64,000 nucleotides of DNA from positions 18,532,688 to 18,596,687 of the forward strand of contig NC_058164.1 of assembly GCF_020080835.1 (NCBI RefSeq), given 5' to 3'. The stretch is from Cotesia glomerata (taxonomy: Eukaryota > Arthropoda > Insecta > Hymenoptera > Braconidae). The notes beneath the pieces are model-generated. The model saw only the letters and a program-made list of their open reading frames with translations, did no database searches and was not told the origin of the DNA. The position numbers and the translations under genes are program-made. Shown piece after piece: positions 45,131 through 56,162 of this stretch; position 1 is the first letter of the stretch, and each line of letters opens with the position of its first letter.

Positions 45131-45507
45131 ACCAAAAAATTTTCAAAGGTCAACTTTCAGCGAAGCTATAGACTTAAAAAAATTTAATAAAATCGTTCCA
45201 TCAATAATCTGCTATTTTTTAATATGAAAAAGCGTGCGAATGAACCTATTGACATATTTCTTTTCTTTTAGTCTTTGTTTCTCATTACCCTTTACGAAAA
45301 AGCTGTAACAGGGAAAATCGAACTTCCCGGGGTCATTATCGACCCCGATAATTGACGCACGGTAGGTAAGGGTTTTCCCTTACTTTTCGATTTTTGACAA
45401 GAGTTTCGACTTGTCACCGGGCGTGCTAATCAAGAGTCCCCACTACTGTTCCCGGAAAATGAAGCGGGGCATAACAATAGGAAAGTTCGAGAGCCTGAGC
45501 TGAGGGT

Positions 45508-45514
45508 TATAAAA
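45508..45514 (+). promoter_or_regulatory. Putative TATA box
   Basis: GGGTTATAAAAGAGCGAGC; a core promoter placement is plausible because the GC-rich to AT-rich switch and a TCAGT initiator-like word (about 45582) follow downstream. No transcript data. Confidence 0.35.
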
Positions 45515-46780
45515 GAGCGAGCACGAAAAACATCGAGGCTTTTTCCCTTCTGGAAGCCAGTGGCCTTTTGCCTTTTGTGAATCAGTGACCTTGTTGAGAT
45601 TAGATAAGTCAAGAGAGTGCAGTTTTGAACGCCGACGATAGAAAACAACTACTGAGGAGTTTATTACGGTATTTGGAATTGGACAAGCCCTGACCGGAAG
45701 CTAACATAGTGGTTTGAGACGACAAGATGCCAAGCGGCGGAGCCAGCTAAGTTGGACCGGAGTATCAGTCGTCGTTGGATAAAACAATAATTGAGTCTCC
45801 AGGTATTTTCGATTAATTTAGGCCAAAATTGATTATTAATTTAATTAAGAGGCTGAAATAATTAAAATTAATTTCTCGAGCGGTCATTTTTATATTAGCA
45901 AGTTTTGTACTTTAGAAATTCATGCGCCAAGGTCATTTAGCTAGTTTTGTTATTGGATATTTTATTTTAAAAGAATGAGATTAATAGTTTATTTGTGAAT
46001 TTACTGTAGATAATTTAATCAGTAATTTATTATAGGCCTGCTGGCTATAATAAATTAATTTAGTTAATAATTTTCGAGATATAAAGAAAAGTAAATTTGA
46101 ATAAGAAATGAAAATGCGTAATTAAGTCAGTGAAGGTCATTCTAGAATGTATGTAGTTAAGAGTTGTATTGAGACGCTTAGGATTCGAATAGTTGATGTT
46201 TAGAATTTTGTTTAGGAAGATTAAAATTAGTAAATCCTGTAATGAGTTCAGTAGAATTTATTAATTGAAAATATTAGTAGAAAATTTAGTAAGTGAACTA
46301 GTACAGAAAATTTAGTGATTATGTAATGTAGTAAAATTTATTTGCAGTAAACAAGTGTTATGTAAAATTTAGTAGATTATGATAGTATTGTAAAGTTTTG
46401 GAAAATTAAATTTAGGCCGGTGGATAAATGTAATTGAATTGTTTAGTTAGAAAGTGCTAAATCAATTATTAAATAATTGATTGAATTTAAGGATAATTTA
46501 TTAGATAAATTCGATAAGAAAATTTGGTGAATTTGGTAAATTTAGTTAATCTGAGATTAAATTTATTTAAGGAAAATTGGTTAAAATTTTATTTAAGAAA
46601 ATTTGAGAAATGAAGTTAACGTCCGGTGGATGATTTTATATGGAATTTAGTAAGATTATATGGTATTCCGTCAGGTAGACGAGGTTGTTTATGTGAAATT
46701 AGTTCAGATAATTGAATAATTAAGAAGTTTTTATTGGGTAAAATATGTTGTTTGTTATTCCGTCAGTTGGACGAGGGTTT

Positions 46781-46915
46781 AAGAAATTAAGAATCTAGAT
46801 GCGTAATGGTCTATGATTAAATTTAGAAATTAGGAATCTAGATGCGTAATGGTCCATGATTAAATTTAGAATTTAGGAATCTAGATGCGTAATGATCTAT
46901 AGTTGAAAGAATTTA
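46781..46915. repeat. 43-bp tandem repeat, 3 copies
   Basis: GAATCTAGATGCGTAATGGT at 46791, 46834 and 46877. Preceded by two diverged copies of TTATTCCGTCAGKTRGACGAG at about 46662 and 46754. Confidence 0.88.
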
Positions 46916-47167
46916 AGGATATTTAGTTGTAAGTTTTGGCAAGTGCCTGCGTAGGTGAGAGGTCCTCACAATTAAGTAATTGATAAGTTAATTTTAAGGG
47001 TAATATTATTAAGGAATTTTGTTAAAATTAAATTGTTTATATTAAATAAATAATTGAATTGTTAATTGTTAATAATTGTTTCTCAGTATTAATTTTTCAG
47101 CCTTTCTCAACTTCTCACGACCCGATCTTTCCTTCTCATGCTCCCCGGTTTCTGGGACACCGAGTAT

Positions 47168-47267
47168 NNNNNNNNNNNNNNNNNNNNNNNNNNNNNNNNN
47201 NNNNNNNNNNNNNNNNNNNNNNNNNNNNNNNNNNNNNNNNNNNNNNNNNNNNNNNNNNNNNNNNNNN
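47168..47267. other. Assembly gap (100 N)
   Basis: Exactly 100 N, the usual placeholder for a gap of unknown size. Continuity between 47167 and 47268 is not proven. Confidence 0.99.
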
Positions 47268-47474
47268 CACACTTACAATTATACGCAACTCTTGCAGCTG
47301 TTCAATGAATGTGTATAAACACAAGAGAACGGCGGTTTTTCCTTGTCCGCGAACTGGGCTGTGTTCTCGCTATGGTGGGAGTAGGACAAATATACGTGCG
47401 TGTATAGCTCTTTTGAGCCCAGGAAACGGCCTCTTCGGAGGTAGGCGAAAGCCTCGCCATATATTCTTCTTGTC

Positions 47475-47784
47475 CTTAAAAAAACCGATTATTTTATATA
47501 ATTGATCATGTTAAATTTTTTTCGTATATTTTTTCGAAAAGTTCATTCAAAAACAAAAATTAAAAAAAAAAAAGGTACCCAAAAGTTAATTTCTAAAAAA
47601 GTTATGGCTATTTGAAAATAAAAAAGCCATTTTTTTGAAAAATTCATAACTTTTTTGAGGTTGGAAAAAAAAATTTGAAAAAATTCTCAAAAATGTTTTC
47701 CAAGGGGTAGAAAAGGATGGACAAGTTTCAGCAAAATCTAAAGGGGTTGGGTTCAAAAATGGTCGATTTGGCGTGGAATGCCCC
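47475..47784. repeat. Right TIR of the unplaced transposon
   Basis: Inverse of 34920-35230, ending GATTTGGCGTGGAATGCCCC. Differences are mostly in homopolymer lengths. Confidence 0.88.
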
Positions 47785-47789
47785 ATATA

Positions 47790-49477
47790 TAGTGGACTCT
47801 CGATAACTCGAACCTTGTTAAGTCGAAATCCTCAGTAACTCGAAATAAATTTGTATTCCCTTCTGCTAAACTCTTAAATTCACGATATCTCGAATTATTT
47901 AGACTCTGTAACTCGAACTTAGTATTGTTTCCCTTCCAGTATCGATAAAAGATATTTATACTCTATAACTCGAATTTTAAACGTGAAACTCGAAGTTAGT
48001 AAAATATAAAGACGTTTTTTTCCGAACTGTCCAAGCTTATAGCAATCAAATCTAAATTCTTACAAGAATTTTCAATGCTTCTGTAAATTTTATTTTATCA
48101 TTAATTATTTATTTATGCCGGATCTGGGTGTTGAAAGAAGTTAGACACTCATTCGTGGTTTTATCATTTATTCTATAAAATATCACAGATAACTTATTGA
48201 ACACGTTTGATTCTTATTAACTAGTGTGGAATTAACTTTGTGATTTATTTTAAATATGTAATTAATTAATATGAATAGTTATTAGTAAAGCATATAAAAT
48301 AGTGTAATTATAATTTGCAAATGAGTTATCAATATGTTGGCACCATACACAAATGTTAATAAAATTAGTAAGAGCGTGAATAAATCAATTGTAACAAGAT
48401 TCAGATGACGAGCTCAGAGTAAATTAATTTTATGAATTTGTTGAGTTATTATTTTATCACAATAAAATTATTGATGACGCGACAATAATTGGTACGAGCG
48501 ATGATATCGAGTTTATTAATACACAAATATAGATTATTATTAATAATTGTTTAGATCACTTGATTCTAATTAATTCAGTAATATCACAGTATTATTTGAT
48601 GACGCGACAATACTGTTGAACGATAAATGAACCGAACGATGAGCCGAGTTATGAACCGAGTGATGAACCGAGTGATGAACCGAGTTATGAACAGAGTGAA
48701 GTCTGAACGTGAACTGACTACTTTGCAATCACAAGTATGATAATTGAAAGTAATTAGAGATTATGGGCATACCTGGCTGGGTTGGTGATGATATCACCTT
48801 AGCCAGGGATGACTAACTAATTATCGATTATTAAATTGATGAGTCATTAGATCAATGGAATGTTAATGAATATTATTTAATTCCTTGTGATTGCAGAGTA
48901 TAAATATTAATTATTGTATGAATGCAAAATGTAGATGGATTTCTAAAGGTGGAAAATAACACTCGGCATGGAGAAGCCAGCACGAGGTTAGAATATGCAT
49001 GATGTCAACCGGATTATAATTTAATATAAATTCGATCAATAAATACTCTAATGAATACCTGAGTTGCCAAACTGAATAATTGTCGATGATTGGCCTTGTG
49101 ACTTGAATCAGAGCGTGGATTGAGCTTAATTGATTTTCACAATTGGATCATTGAGCTGGAGCACGTGGAGGCTAATAATAAAAGGATTGGCGCGTAGCTG
49201 AATCCCGAGAATCAAAGGGCGCGTCCGTAGCAGCACCTCTGGTGTAGTAGATTGCGAAGTTACCAAGTGTTCTGGCGCGAATACTTGATAATTACGCAAC
49301 AGCTTCTTATATTCTTATTTGCAATATATATTTTCTCTCTAAGTTATTTTCTTGCAAATCAAGTGTTTTCTTAATTTTTTTTGGTCTACTTTAAATTTTG
49401 AATATCTTGTTAAGTCGAAAACTCATTAACTCGAAGTTTTTATCACTTTCCTTGAAGTCCAAGTTTTCGAGAGTCCA

Positions 49478-49480
<3 letters not shown>
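47790..49480. mobile_element. Tigger/pogo-type TIR element with inner insertion
   Basis: Left AGTGGACTCTCGATAACTCG and right (inverted) CAGTGGACTCTCGAAAACTT resemble Tigger ends; TA flanks the right end and TA-rich DNA the left. The arms carry repeated ACTCGAA phrases. The centre 48110-49320 is a different, GC-richer block (GGATCTGGGTGTTGAAAG ... CGCGTCCGTAGCAGCACC), perhaps a solo LTR, with short repeats ATGAACCGAGTG at 48630-48700. No transposase is left. Confidence 0.6.

Positions 49481-49481
<1 letters not shown>

Positions 49482-49540
<59 letters not shown>
49482..49540. repeat. (TA)n microsatellite
   Basis: About 29 units between the Tigger-type element and the 3' end of the R2-like element. 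Confidence 0.95.
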
Positions 49541-49542
<2 letters not shown>

Positions 49543-51480
49543 ATATAACCAGCCTTGTCATCAGGATATCTCGAAAAGTTTTCCCTGACACATGCTCTAC
49601 GTAAATGTCCCGCGACCAGCGCATTGTCTCCGAGACAATGAGTCGCCTCATCAGACGAGCGTAGTACTGAGTAATACCCAGCTTCCTCAGAACCGGCTCA
49701 TTGTTCGGGTCCCAAGCACCCAGAGAGCTGACGACGATCGCGTCCACGTTCACCTGATATCCCTGTGCCCTGAGCGCAGTTGCAAGCTCCCGATACTTCT
49801 TACATTTTTCTTTTCGAGCTGTATCGAGGGCTTTGCACTGGTTCTTAAATGGCACAGTGACATCTACGATGACAATGAACTTGGTTTGCTCGTTTCTGAC
49901 TACCAGGTCAGGTCTGAGTGCTGCCAGATCCCCATCAACTCCCTGTACGATCTTGTTGATCCACTTTTCCCCCCGCGATCTTCGAAGCCTCTGCTATCCG
50001 TTTGAGGGTCGCATCATGTCGCAGTTGGTAGCCCGCGGAGTGCGTACAATGATTCAAGCCGTGGAGCAAGGATTCAAGATGATATCTGCACACTCTGCAG
50101 CGTTTATCTCGTTCTCCCCAACGTATTGTTCCATTGAGAGGCAACACGTCAAGTCGAGCGCGGTGGATAAATCGCCACTCTGCGAAACGGATATATTTAC
50201 CATCACGCAAGCAGAGATTACTCTCTCGATTACGTGATGTAACTTCCCAAATCTTACCCTGGTCTTTTTTCGCTGTTGGCATCTCCAGGTATTGGTTTTG
50301 GGCTGCCTTGCGAAGTCTCCAGATGATTTGAGACCTCGCGCTTGGTGGCACTGTGACAGTACGGTCCCAGTGTTCTTTATTTCGATAGCGAGGCCATTCT
50401 CAACCTCATCCCACTTCCGCTGCACACCAAGCTTTTTGGACAGACGCTTTGAAGTGATCCACACGCTTGTCCAGATGTTCGGGTCACCTTGTTTGTCCCG
50501 CGCAAACGGGCCATCCAGTGAACCCGAAAGGAACTCTGAAATTTCTTGCGGTGTAGGACAGTGAACAGATCTTTTCTGGACCACTTGCTCAAGTGAGGAC
50601 TTCGCAATCTCAGCCACCTCGAGGTCCTTACAGGAGAGCATCCTGAAGGCCTGAGCGATGACTAAGATGTCTGCTAGGTCCGCAAGTGGGATGATACCAC
50701 ATCCACCCCTCCACGGCTGTGCGCAAACCACCTCGGCACTTGCACGCTGTGGGAGGTGTAACCAGCTCTTCACCATCCTCCTAAGTCCCTTATCTATCGT
50801 AGTCAAGGGTGTTTTATCGACTTTCCTCACCCCCCCCCTGCAGGATATAATCCATCCGTGGCATGACAAAGGAACGCAGAGCGTCTATCTTCTGCCACGG
50901 TGCAAGGAGGGACTCGTCGATGGACTCAGCATCCGCCATCATGCCAGTGAGAGTGTCAATGAGATTTTGGTCGATCCTGAACCCTGTCGGGACACCCAGA
51001 TAATCATAGGCTTCTCTCTTCCCCAGTGACTTCATGTCCTCACCGTCGATGATGAACTTTGTGTCCTTAATGTAGCGTTTACTGCCTTTACCAGAAAGGT
51101 GGAAAGTGTCACATTTAGACGGGTTGAATTTAATTCCGAGCCGTCTGGCAGCAACGCTCTGGGTAAGGAGTAGCTGAACCATGCCTCTTCCGAGGAAGCA
51201 GTAAAACAATAGTCGTCCGCATACGCACAAGACGCAATCCTTTTGCCGTTCAACATGTAGCCACGGTTCCGACCTTCGATTGCTCTTAGCACAGAATCAG
51301 TGGCAATGTTGAAGGCAATCGGACTTGCCGGACAACCTTGTTTTGTGCCTCTCTTTAGAGGTATGGACGCCGTGAAGCCTTCACTGGTGCAAACTCTCGT
51401 CGTACACCCTCCTATTCTTTCCCGCTTCACAGCATTATTTATATTTGTAAAAAATGCTTGCCGTAAGATGGACGGTTTGG
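49541..51480 (-). pseudogene. R2-like RT and restriction-like endonuclease, frameshifted
   Basis: From high to low coordinates: RQAFFTNINNAV and LKRGTKQGCPASPIAFN (RT), CAYADDYCFTA (YADD box, about 51220), a shift near 51170, GIKFNPSKCDTFHL and YDYLGVPTGFRI, a shift in a C9 run at 50831-50839, RRMVKSWLHLP and WRGGCGIIPLADL, a shift near 50345, then CRVCRYHLESLLHGLNHC (CCHC) and LRPDLVVRNEQTKFIVIVDV (PD-(D/E)xK-type endonuclease) to the end at 49541. The domain order is that of R2 superclade proteins, which nick a specific genomic site and prime reverse transcription there. The N-terminal zinc finger and fingers of RT are missing. Confidence 0.82.
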
Positions 51481-51483
51481 TTT
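49541..51483 (-). mobile_element. R2-like (RLE-type) non-LTR retrotransposon, 5'-truncated
   Basis: The minus strand holds the second half of a single-ORF element: RT palm, thumb, zinc knuckle and restriction-like endonuclease. The 3' end (TGGTTATATAAC) runs straight into (TA)n without poly(A). It differs clearly from the Dong-like element at the left of the window (PRIMPOL of thumb: RRMVKSWLHLP and GGCGIIPLADL versus NRSMHP and GGRGL). Broken by several frameshifts. Confidence 0.8.
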
Positions 51484-51489
51484 AATGTA

Positions 51490-51622
51490 TATAGAATAAG
51501 CGAAAGGAAATTTAGTATAGACCGGATAGCTCAAATGGTAGAGTAGCCGACATGTCTTCGGAAGGTTCTGGGTTCGAATCCCAGTCCGAGCTATCTAATA
51601 ATTTTTTCTCGCATATTCTATA
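51490..51622. repeat. tRNA-like unit framed by 14-bp inverted repeats
   Basis: TATAGAATAAGCGA (51490-51503) and TCGCATATTCTATA (51609-51622) are inverted with one mismatch and enclose the tRNA-like sequence. It could be a small hairpin-type element or SINE derivative. Confidence 0.5.
51520..51592 (+). tRNA. tRNA-like sequence (pseudogene or SINE head)
   Basis: Has a D arm GCTCAAATGGTAGAGT, an anticodon arm CCGACATGTCTTCGG and a perfect T arm CTGGG-TTCGAAT-CCCAG with the B box GGTTCGAATCC. The acceptor stem has two mismatches and position 33 of the anticodon loop is not T (loop CATGTCT), so a working tRNA is unlikely. A box and B box would still allow Pol III transcription. Confidence 0.6.
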
Positions 51623-51939
51623 AACTCACATTAAGATGCCCGAGAAAAAATGTTTCTATATAATCATATATAATTGTATATAATCATATATGACTATATA
51701 TGATTATATATGGAATCACATATATAATTATATACAATTATATATAATCATATATAATTATATATAATCATACATAATTATATATGGAATTGTCTATAAG
51801 ATTGTATATAATTATATATGACTATATATGGAGCGATATACAGACATCCAAGATTATATATAATCCTATATATAATTATATAAAAGTATATATAATTATA
51901 TATAAGTATATATAATTATATATGCTTATATAGTATACA
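51593..51939. repeat. Cryptic TATATAATCA simple-sequence tract
   Basis: 51655-51930 is made of irregular ATATATAATTATATATAATC-type units. Similar text lies at 60575-60655. No gene. Confidence 0.85.
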
Positions 51940-52216
51940 GAGTATAGTACGGAGCGGACGTTATTTTTTCTATCTGATTGCTGGTGGCTTTTTGTCTACT
52001 ATTTTGCTTATTGTCTGACTTTGGGTTGTTTATTGTTGAAGTGTGGATTATTGTGAGTATTTTGTGATATTAATCTCTACTGTGGAGAGTGTAGTTCTTT
52101 AGTTTTAATTAAAACATTTATTGCGTTTTTGGATTGAGGTTGTGTTTTCTGCGGGGCACGTTTTCTCTTGCTGCTTATTGACTGCATTGTGCTGCCATCT
52201 AGCGGTGTCTGTTGCA

Positions 52217-53272
52217 ATGACTGCTTATTGTGTGATCTGTGTTCGCGGTATTACCGACGTGTCAGCTTTGATTCAAACTAAGGCTGAATGTAAGCATTAT
52301 TATCATGACTCTTGTGTAAAAGTTCGTTGTAATTCGCCGAGTAAGTCGCTAGCTGCTGCGAAGATTGTAAACAAGTGTCCGGTCTGTGTTCCGGATGTCT
52401 CTGACATTTTGAATAAGATTAATGAGCGACTGAGCAGTGTTGAGAAGATTGACGTGATGAGCAAGAAGCTTGAGGGTATCAATGTTGATGAGATCAATGA
52501 GATCAGTGCTAAGCTCGAGCAAATTGGTAAGATTGGCGACATCGGCATGAAAGTGGATGGGATGGTGGCTAAGGTTGATGGTTTCGTGAAGTCTATCGCG
52601 TCAGTCGAGGGAAAGATTGATCATTTGAGTCTTGAGTGTAACTCGCTGAAGATTACAGTTAAAGAGCTTCAGGAGCGCTTGATTGAAGTTGAAAAGGGCC
52701 AGCCTGGTCTCTCTGCTGACCTTGCTGAAGAGATTAAGGGTGCTGCGCAGAGGGTGTGCGATGGTAGTCTCGAGTTGAGAACGCTGCAGCTTGAATCTCA
52801 ATTGCTAGCTGATGAGATTACAATTGGTGGGCTTCCAGAGGGGCGCGGTGAAAGACTTATGGACACATTTACGTTATTTACCACTGCTATTGGAGTTCAG
52901 GTTGCTGAGAGAGATGTGGTTAAACTGGAGCGGCTTGGAAGGGCTGGTGCTATGAATCGCAATGTACGCGTTAAGTTCGGCAGTCAGAGGTTTGTTGATG
53001 AGGTTATGAAGAGTGTAAGGAGTAATCCTGTGAAGCTGGGTGTTGTAATGCCTAAAGCGCAAGTTCCTGATGCTCCTATGTATGTTCATAGGCGTTATCC
53101 TTCTTCTCTTTACAAGCTTCGTGCTGATGTGCGTAAGGCTTATCCTAGGATCCAGGCTAGGAGTGTCTGGATTTCTTTTGCGTGTGTTAACGTCCGGTAT
53201 GCGGAAGATAAGCCTCCAGTGAAGCTGTTACCTTCAACGGGAGTAGGTCCTTTGCGGGGTCTGCTTGATTAG
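52217..53272 (+). CDS. ORF1 protein: PHD/RING-like finger, coiled coil, RRM-like end
   Basis: The ATG at 52217 (MTAYCVICVRG) gives 351 residues; the frame is open upstream but without another ATG close to the finger. The N-terminus has CVIC...CKHYYHDSC...C...CPVC, a PHD/RING-type zinc finger. Residues 75-200 are heptad-like (LSSVEKIDVMSKKLEGINV, LKELQERLIEVEKG), a coiled coil for multimer formation. The C-terminal half (ITIGGLPEGRGERLMDTF, VRVKFGSQRFVDEVM) resembles the nucleic-acid-binding part of L1/CR1-type ORF1 proteins. It would package element RNA. The stop is TAG at 53270-53272, and ORF2 follows in the same frame. Confidence 0.78.
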   Translation: MTAYCVICVRGITDVSALIQTKAECKHYYHDSCVKVRCNSPSKSLAAAKIVNKCPVCVPDVSDILNKINERLSSVEKIDVMSKKLEGINVDEINEISAKLEQIGKIGDIGMKVDGMVAKVDGFVKSIASVEGKIDHLSLECNSLKITVKELQERLIEVEKGQPGLSADLAEEIKGAAQRVCDGSLELRTLQLESQLLADEITIGGLPEGRGERLMDTFTLFTTAIGVQVAERDVVKLERLGRAGAMNRNVRVKFGSQRFVDEVMKSVRSNPVKLGVVMPKAQVPDAPMYVHRRYPSSLYKLRADVRKAYPRIQARSVWISFACVNVRYAEDKPPVKLLPSTGVGPLRGLLD

Positions 53273-56162
53273 CAGCGAGTTCCTCCCTCGGTATCATCAT
53301 CATCATCACCTGGAGGCGTGTCTGACATTGTGGTTGGCACTCTGCGACCTCTGTTCAATAAAAAGTGTTTGAGAGTGTGTCATGTTAACGCTCAATCGTT
53401 AAGGAATGAGCGTCATTTAGAGATTTTTAAAGAATATTTTCGTGGGAATAAGTATGATGTTATTGCTGTGTCTGAGACTTGGTTAAATCATCTAATATCT
53501 GATGATATGGTGTACCTGCCGTCGTTTGTGCTTCATCGTCATGACCGGTGCCTGCGGAGCGGTGGTGGAGTTGCTCTCTATGTCAGGGATGACCTGATGT
53601 CTAAGTGTGTATTGTCCTCTACGAATCTAGTAGATAAGCATCCAGAGTATTTGTTTGTTGAAGTTTCAGGATCATCTAAGGAGCGAATCTTGGTAGGAGT
53701 TGTTTACAAGCCCCCTAATACTGGTCATCTTGATGATTTGGAGGATGATCTTGAAGCTGCTGTTGCGACCTACGGAAATATAATTATTATGGGCGACTTC
53801 AACTCTGATTTGAGCTCCAGGAACTTCTACGGTGATCAGCTGCGTAGACTATGTGTTAGTTTTAATCTGAATATCGTTCCATATGAGACGACGCATCACC
53901 TTCAGAACTCTGATACGTGGCTTGATGTCTGTGTTGTTGATGATGCTGCTAAGATCCTGTCTACTGAGCAGTCTGCCCAGCCGTTTTTGTCTGATCATGA
54001 TTTAATATCTATTGAGTATAACTATAAGGTAGAGCAGCAGAAATTGAGGAGCTTTACATATCGGAGCTGGCATAGTATTGATGATGAACTACTGGAACGG
54101 CTGTTTAATGAGGTTAACATTGAGGATATGGAACTGCAAGCGTCTGTTGAGGATATGAATGTATGGTTTCATCGGCAGCTTCGTGATATTATTGATGCTG
54201 TTGCTCCTGAGAGAATGATCAGCCCTCGTCGTCCCCCAGCGCCGTGGTTTACTAGCTACATCAGGGATCTTCAGGCTCGTCGTGACAAGCTGTATAGGAT
54301 CTTCAGGAGAACTGGCTATGCCTATAAGGAGTATACTGATGTGCGGCGTTTGGTGAAGCAGCGAATAAGTGAAGCTAAAAAGCGCTATTTTGATAGTCAA
54401 TTAAGTTCTGTGAAAAGTGCACAAGCCATGTGGAACGATCTGCGTAGGCTTGGTCTGATAAAGCGTAAGGGTGCTCGGTCTGCTATTGGAGTGGATTTGA
54501 ATGAGTTAAATGACTATTTTGTACAGTCGTCTGGTTGTTCTGTGCTTAAGGTTGATGAGTCTGATATTACAACTCACTACGGTGGCAATGATAATGTATG
54601 TTTTAGTTTCTCGGAGCTTGATGATAATGTTGTTAAGAGGGCAATAATGCGGCTTACTTCCAACTCTGTTGGCCGCGATAATTTTCCAATTAAAGCCTAT
54701 AAATGTTTGCTTTCATTTGTGTTGCCATTTGTGACACTACTTTTTAATAGTTCGTTAAATTCAGACGTATTTCCGAAAGAGTGGAAGTTATCGCGTATTG
54801 TCCCGATACCAAAGAGGTTGAATGCGGAGGTGTGTGCAGATTTTCGGCCAATATCGCTGACAAGTAACTTGTCAAAGGCACTTGAGCGCTGTGTGCATGA
54901 TCAAATTGTTAAGTATGTTACTGAGAATAATTATATAGATGAGTATCAGATGGCCTTTAGGAAGGGTTTGAATACGCAGACTGCGGTCATCAAGCTCTGC
55001 GATGACATTCGGTCGGCTATAAATGAGTCTAAAGTCACTGTGGCTGTTTTCTTTGATCTGAGTAAGGCTTTTGATTCTGTTAATCATATAAGACTACTAC
55101 GTAAATTAATATCAATGAACTTTTCTGATGATGCAATTGTGTGGATCAGGTCTTACTTGACTCAGAGAAAGCAGCAGGTGTTCGCAGATGGGTGTGCGTC
55201 CTCTTGGAGGAATGTGCTTAATGGTGTGCCGCAAGGGAGTGTGCTAGGCCCTTTATTGTTCTCACTCTATATTTCGGATCTCTCTCAACGACTGCGCTGT
55301 CGATACTTGCTTTATGCTGATGATTTAGCGATATACTTGTCTTGTGATTTGGAACATGTTAATGATTGTGTTTCTGCGCTAAATGCAAAGATAGTTGACA
55401 TTGTTGAGTGGTGCAATATTAATTATCTTAAGTTGAATGCGTCAAAGACCAAAGCTATAATTTTTGGTAGTAATTTTAAAGTCAATAGTAATAGCTGTAA
55501 GTATGCTGATTGCATTCGAGTAGATAACTGTATTATTCGCTACGATACAGTTGTTAAGTATCTTGGCGTTTTGATTGATTGTACTCTTTCCTGGGATTGT
55601 CAGGTTACGGAAGTGTGCAATCGGGCGATGCGGGTGCTAGCGCAGTTGAAGGTAAATAATGAAGTCTTCAATGAGAAATTGCGTATAAAGCTTGTCACCA
55701 CGCTGATATTTCCGGTGTTTGACTACTGTTGTGTAGGTTACTGTAATATTAGCAATAGTTTGCAGGTGCGGCTGCAGCGTAAAATGAACTCCTGTGTTCG
55801 CTATATTTTTAGGGTTTCAAGGGCTGAGCATATTACGCCGTACTTTAAGAGGCTGGGATGATTGAAGTTGAGTGACAGGAGAAATTATTTTATGGCATGC
55901 CTTTTTTATAAAGAAATATGTATGGGCTACCGACAATTGTTCAGATGTAATTTGGAGTTTTTGCCGGTAGCTTTGCGGAGGGGTGATGTAAGGGAGGATT
56001 ATTTACGCCTGCCTAGATCTAATTGTCGGATATTTGAGAAAGAACTCTTTTCTTATCCGCGGGATACGCATTTGGAATGCGCTACCCCCAGAAGTAACTA
56101 AAGCTGAAAATTATGAACTGTTCCGTAGTGCGTGCTATAATTATTATTTGCAAAAGTATTAA
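53273..56162 (+). pseudogene. ORF2: APE endonuclease and reverse transcriptase
   Basis: Open directly after the ORF1 stop in the same frame, with no ATG before the endonuclease (RVCHVNAQSLRNERH, VSETWL, VGVVYKPPN, IMGDFNSD, FLSDHDLISI). RT motifs follow: ADFRPISLTS, FFDLSKAFDSVNH, GVPQGSVLGPLLF and LLYADDLAIY (about 55310), then KYLGVLID. A TGA at 55859-55861 replaces what is usually W, and a one-base shift near 56042 leads to the proper end (IWNALPPEV...YYLQKY, TAA 56160-56162). About 960 residues in all. It cuts target DNA and copies element RNA. Only two lesions, both near the C-terminus. Confidence 0.83.

Larger units (their letters stand above)
45305..47167 (+). mobile_element. LTR-like sequence with TATA box, incomplete
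   Basis: Starts near TGTAACAGGGAAAATCG, has GC-rich regulatory-looking DNA (TTCCCGGGGTCATTATCGAC), a TATAAAA box at 45508-45514, then a long AT-rich leader-like tail running to the assembly gap. No gag/pol frame is present. The right end is lost in the gap. Interpretation as solo LTR or LTR-plus-leader is inference. Confidence 0.4.
34920..47784 (-). mobile_element. Large TIR transposon with unplaced DDE-like gene
   Basis: The ends 34920-35230 and 47475-47784 are ~310-bp inverted repeats beginning GGGGCATTCCACGCCAAATC and reading through ACCTCAAAAAAGTTATG to AATCGGTTTTTT. Both ends lie against TA-rich DNA (ATATAT), so the TSD cannot be sized. Inside, on the minus strand, is a spliced acidic-triad gene (43873-35563). 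The 12.9 kb include a 6.8-kb EnSpm-like insertion, a GC-rich MITE, LTR-like DNA and an assembly gap, so the original element was probably 3-6 kb. I cannot name the superfamily. Confidence 0.75.

Noticed and set aside
47059..47505. Frames running through the N block
   Set aside because: They exist only because N was translated; no evidence of coding.
51520..51592. Functional tRNA gene
   Set aside because: Two acceptor mismatches and no T33 in the anticodon loop; called tRNA-like only.
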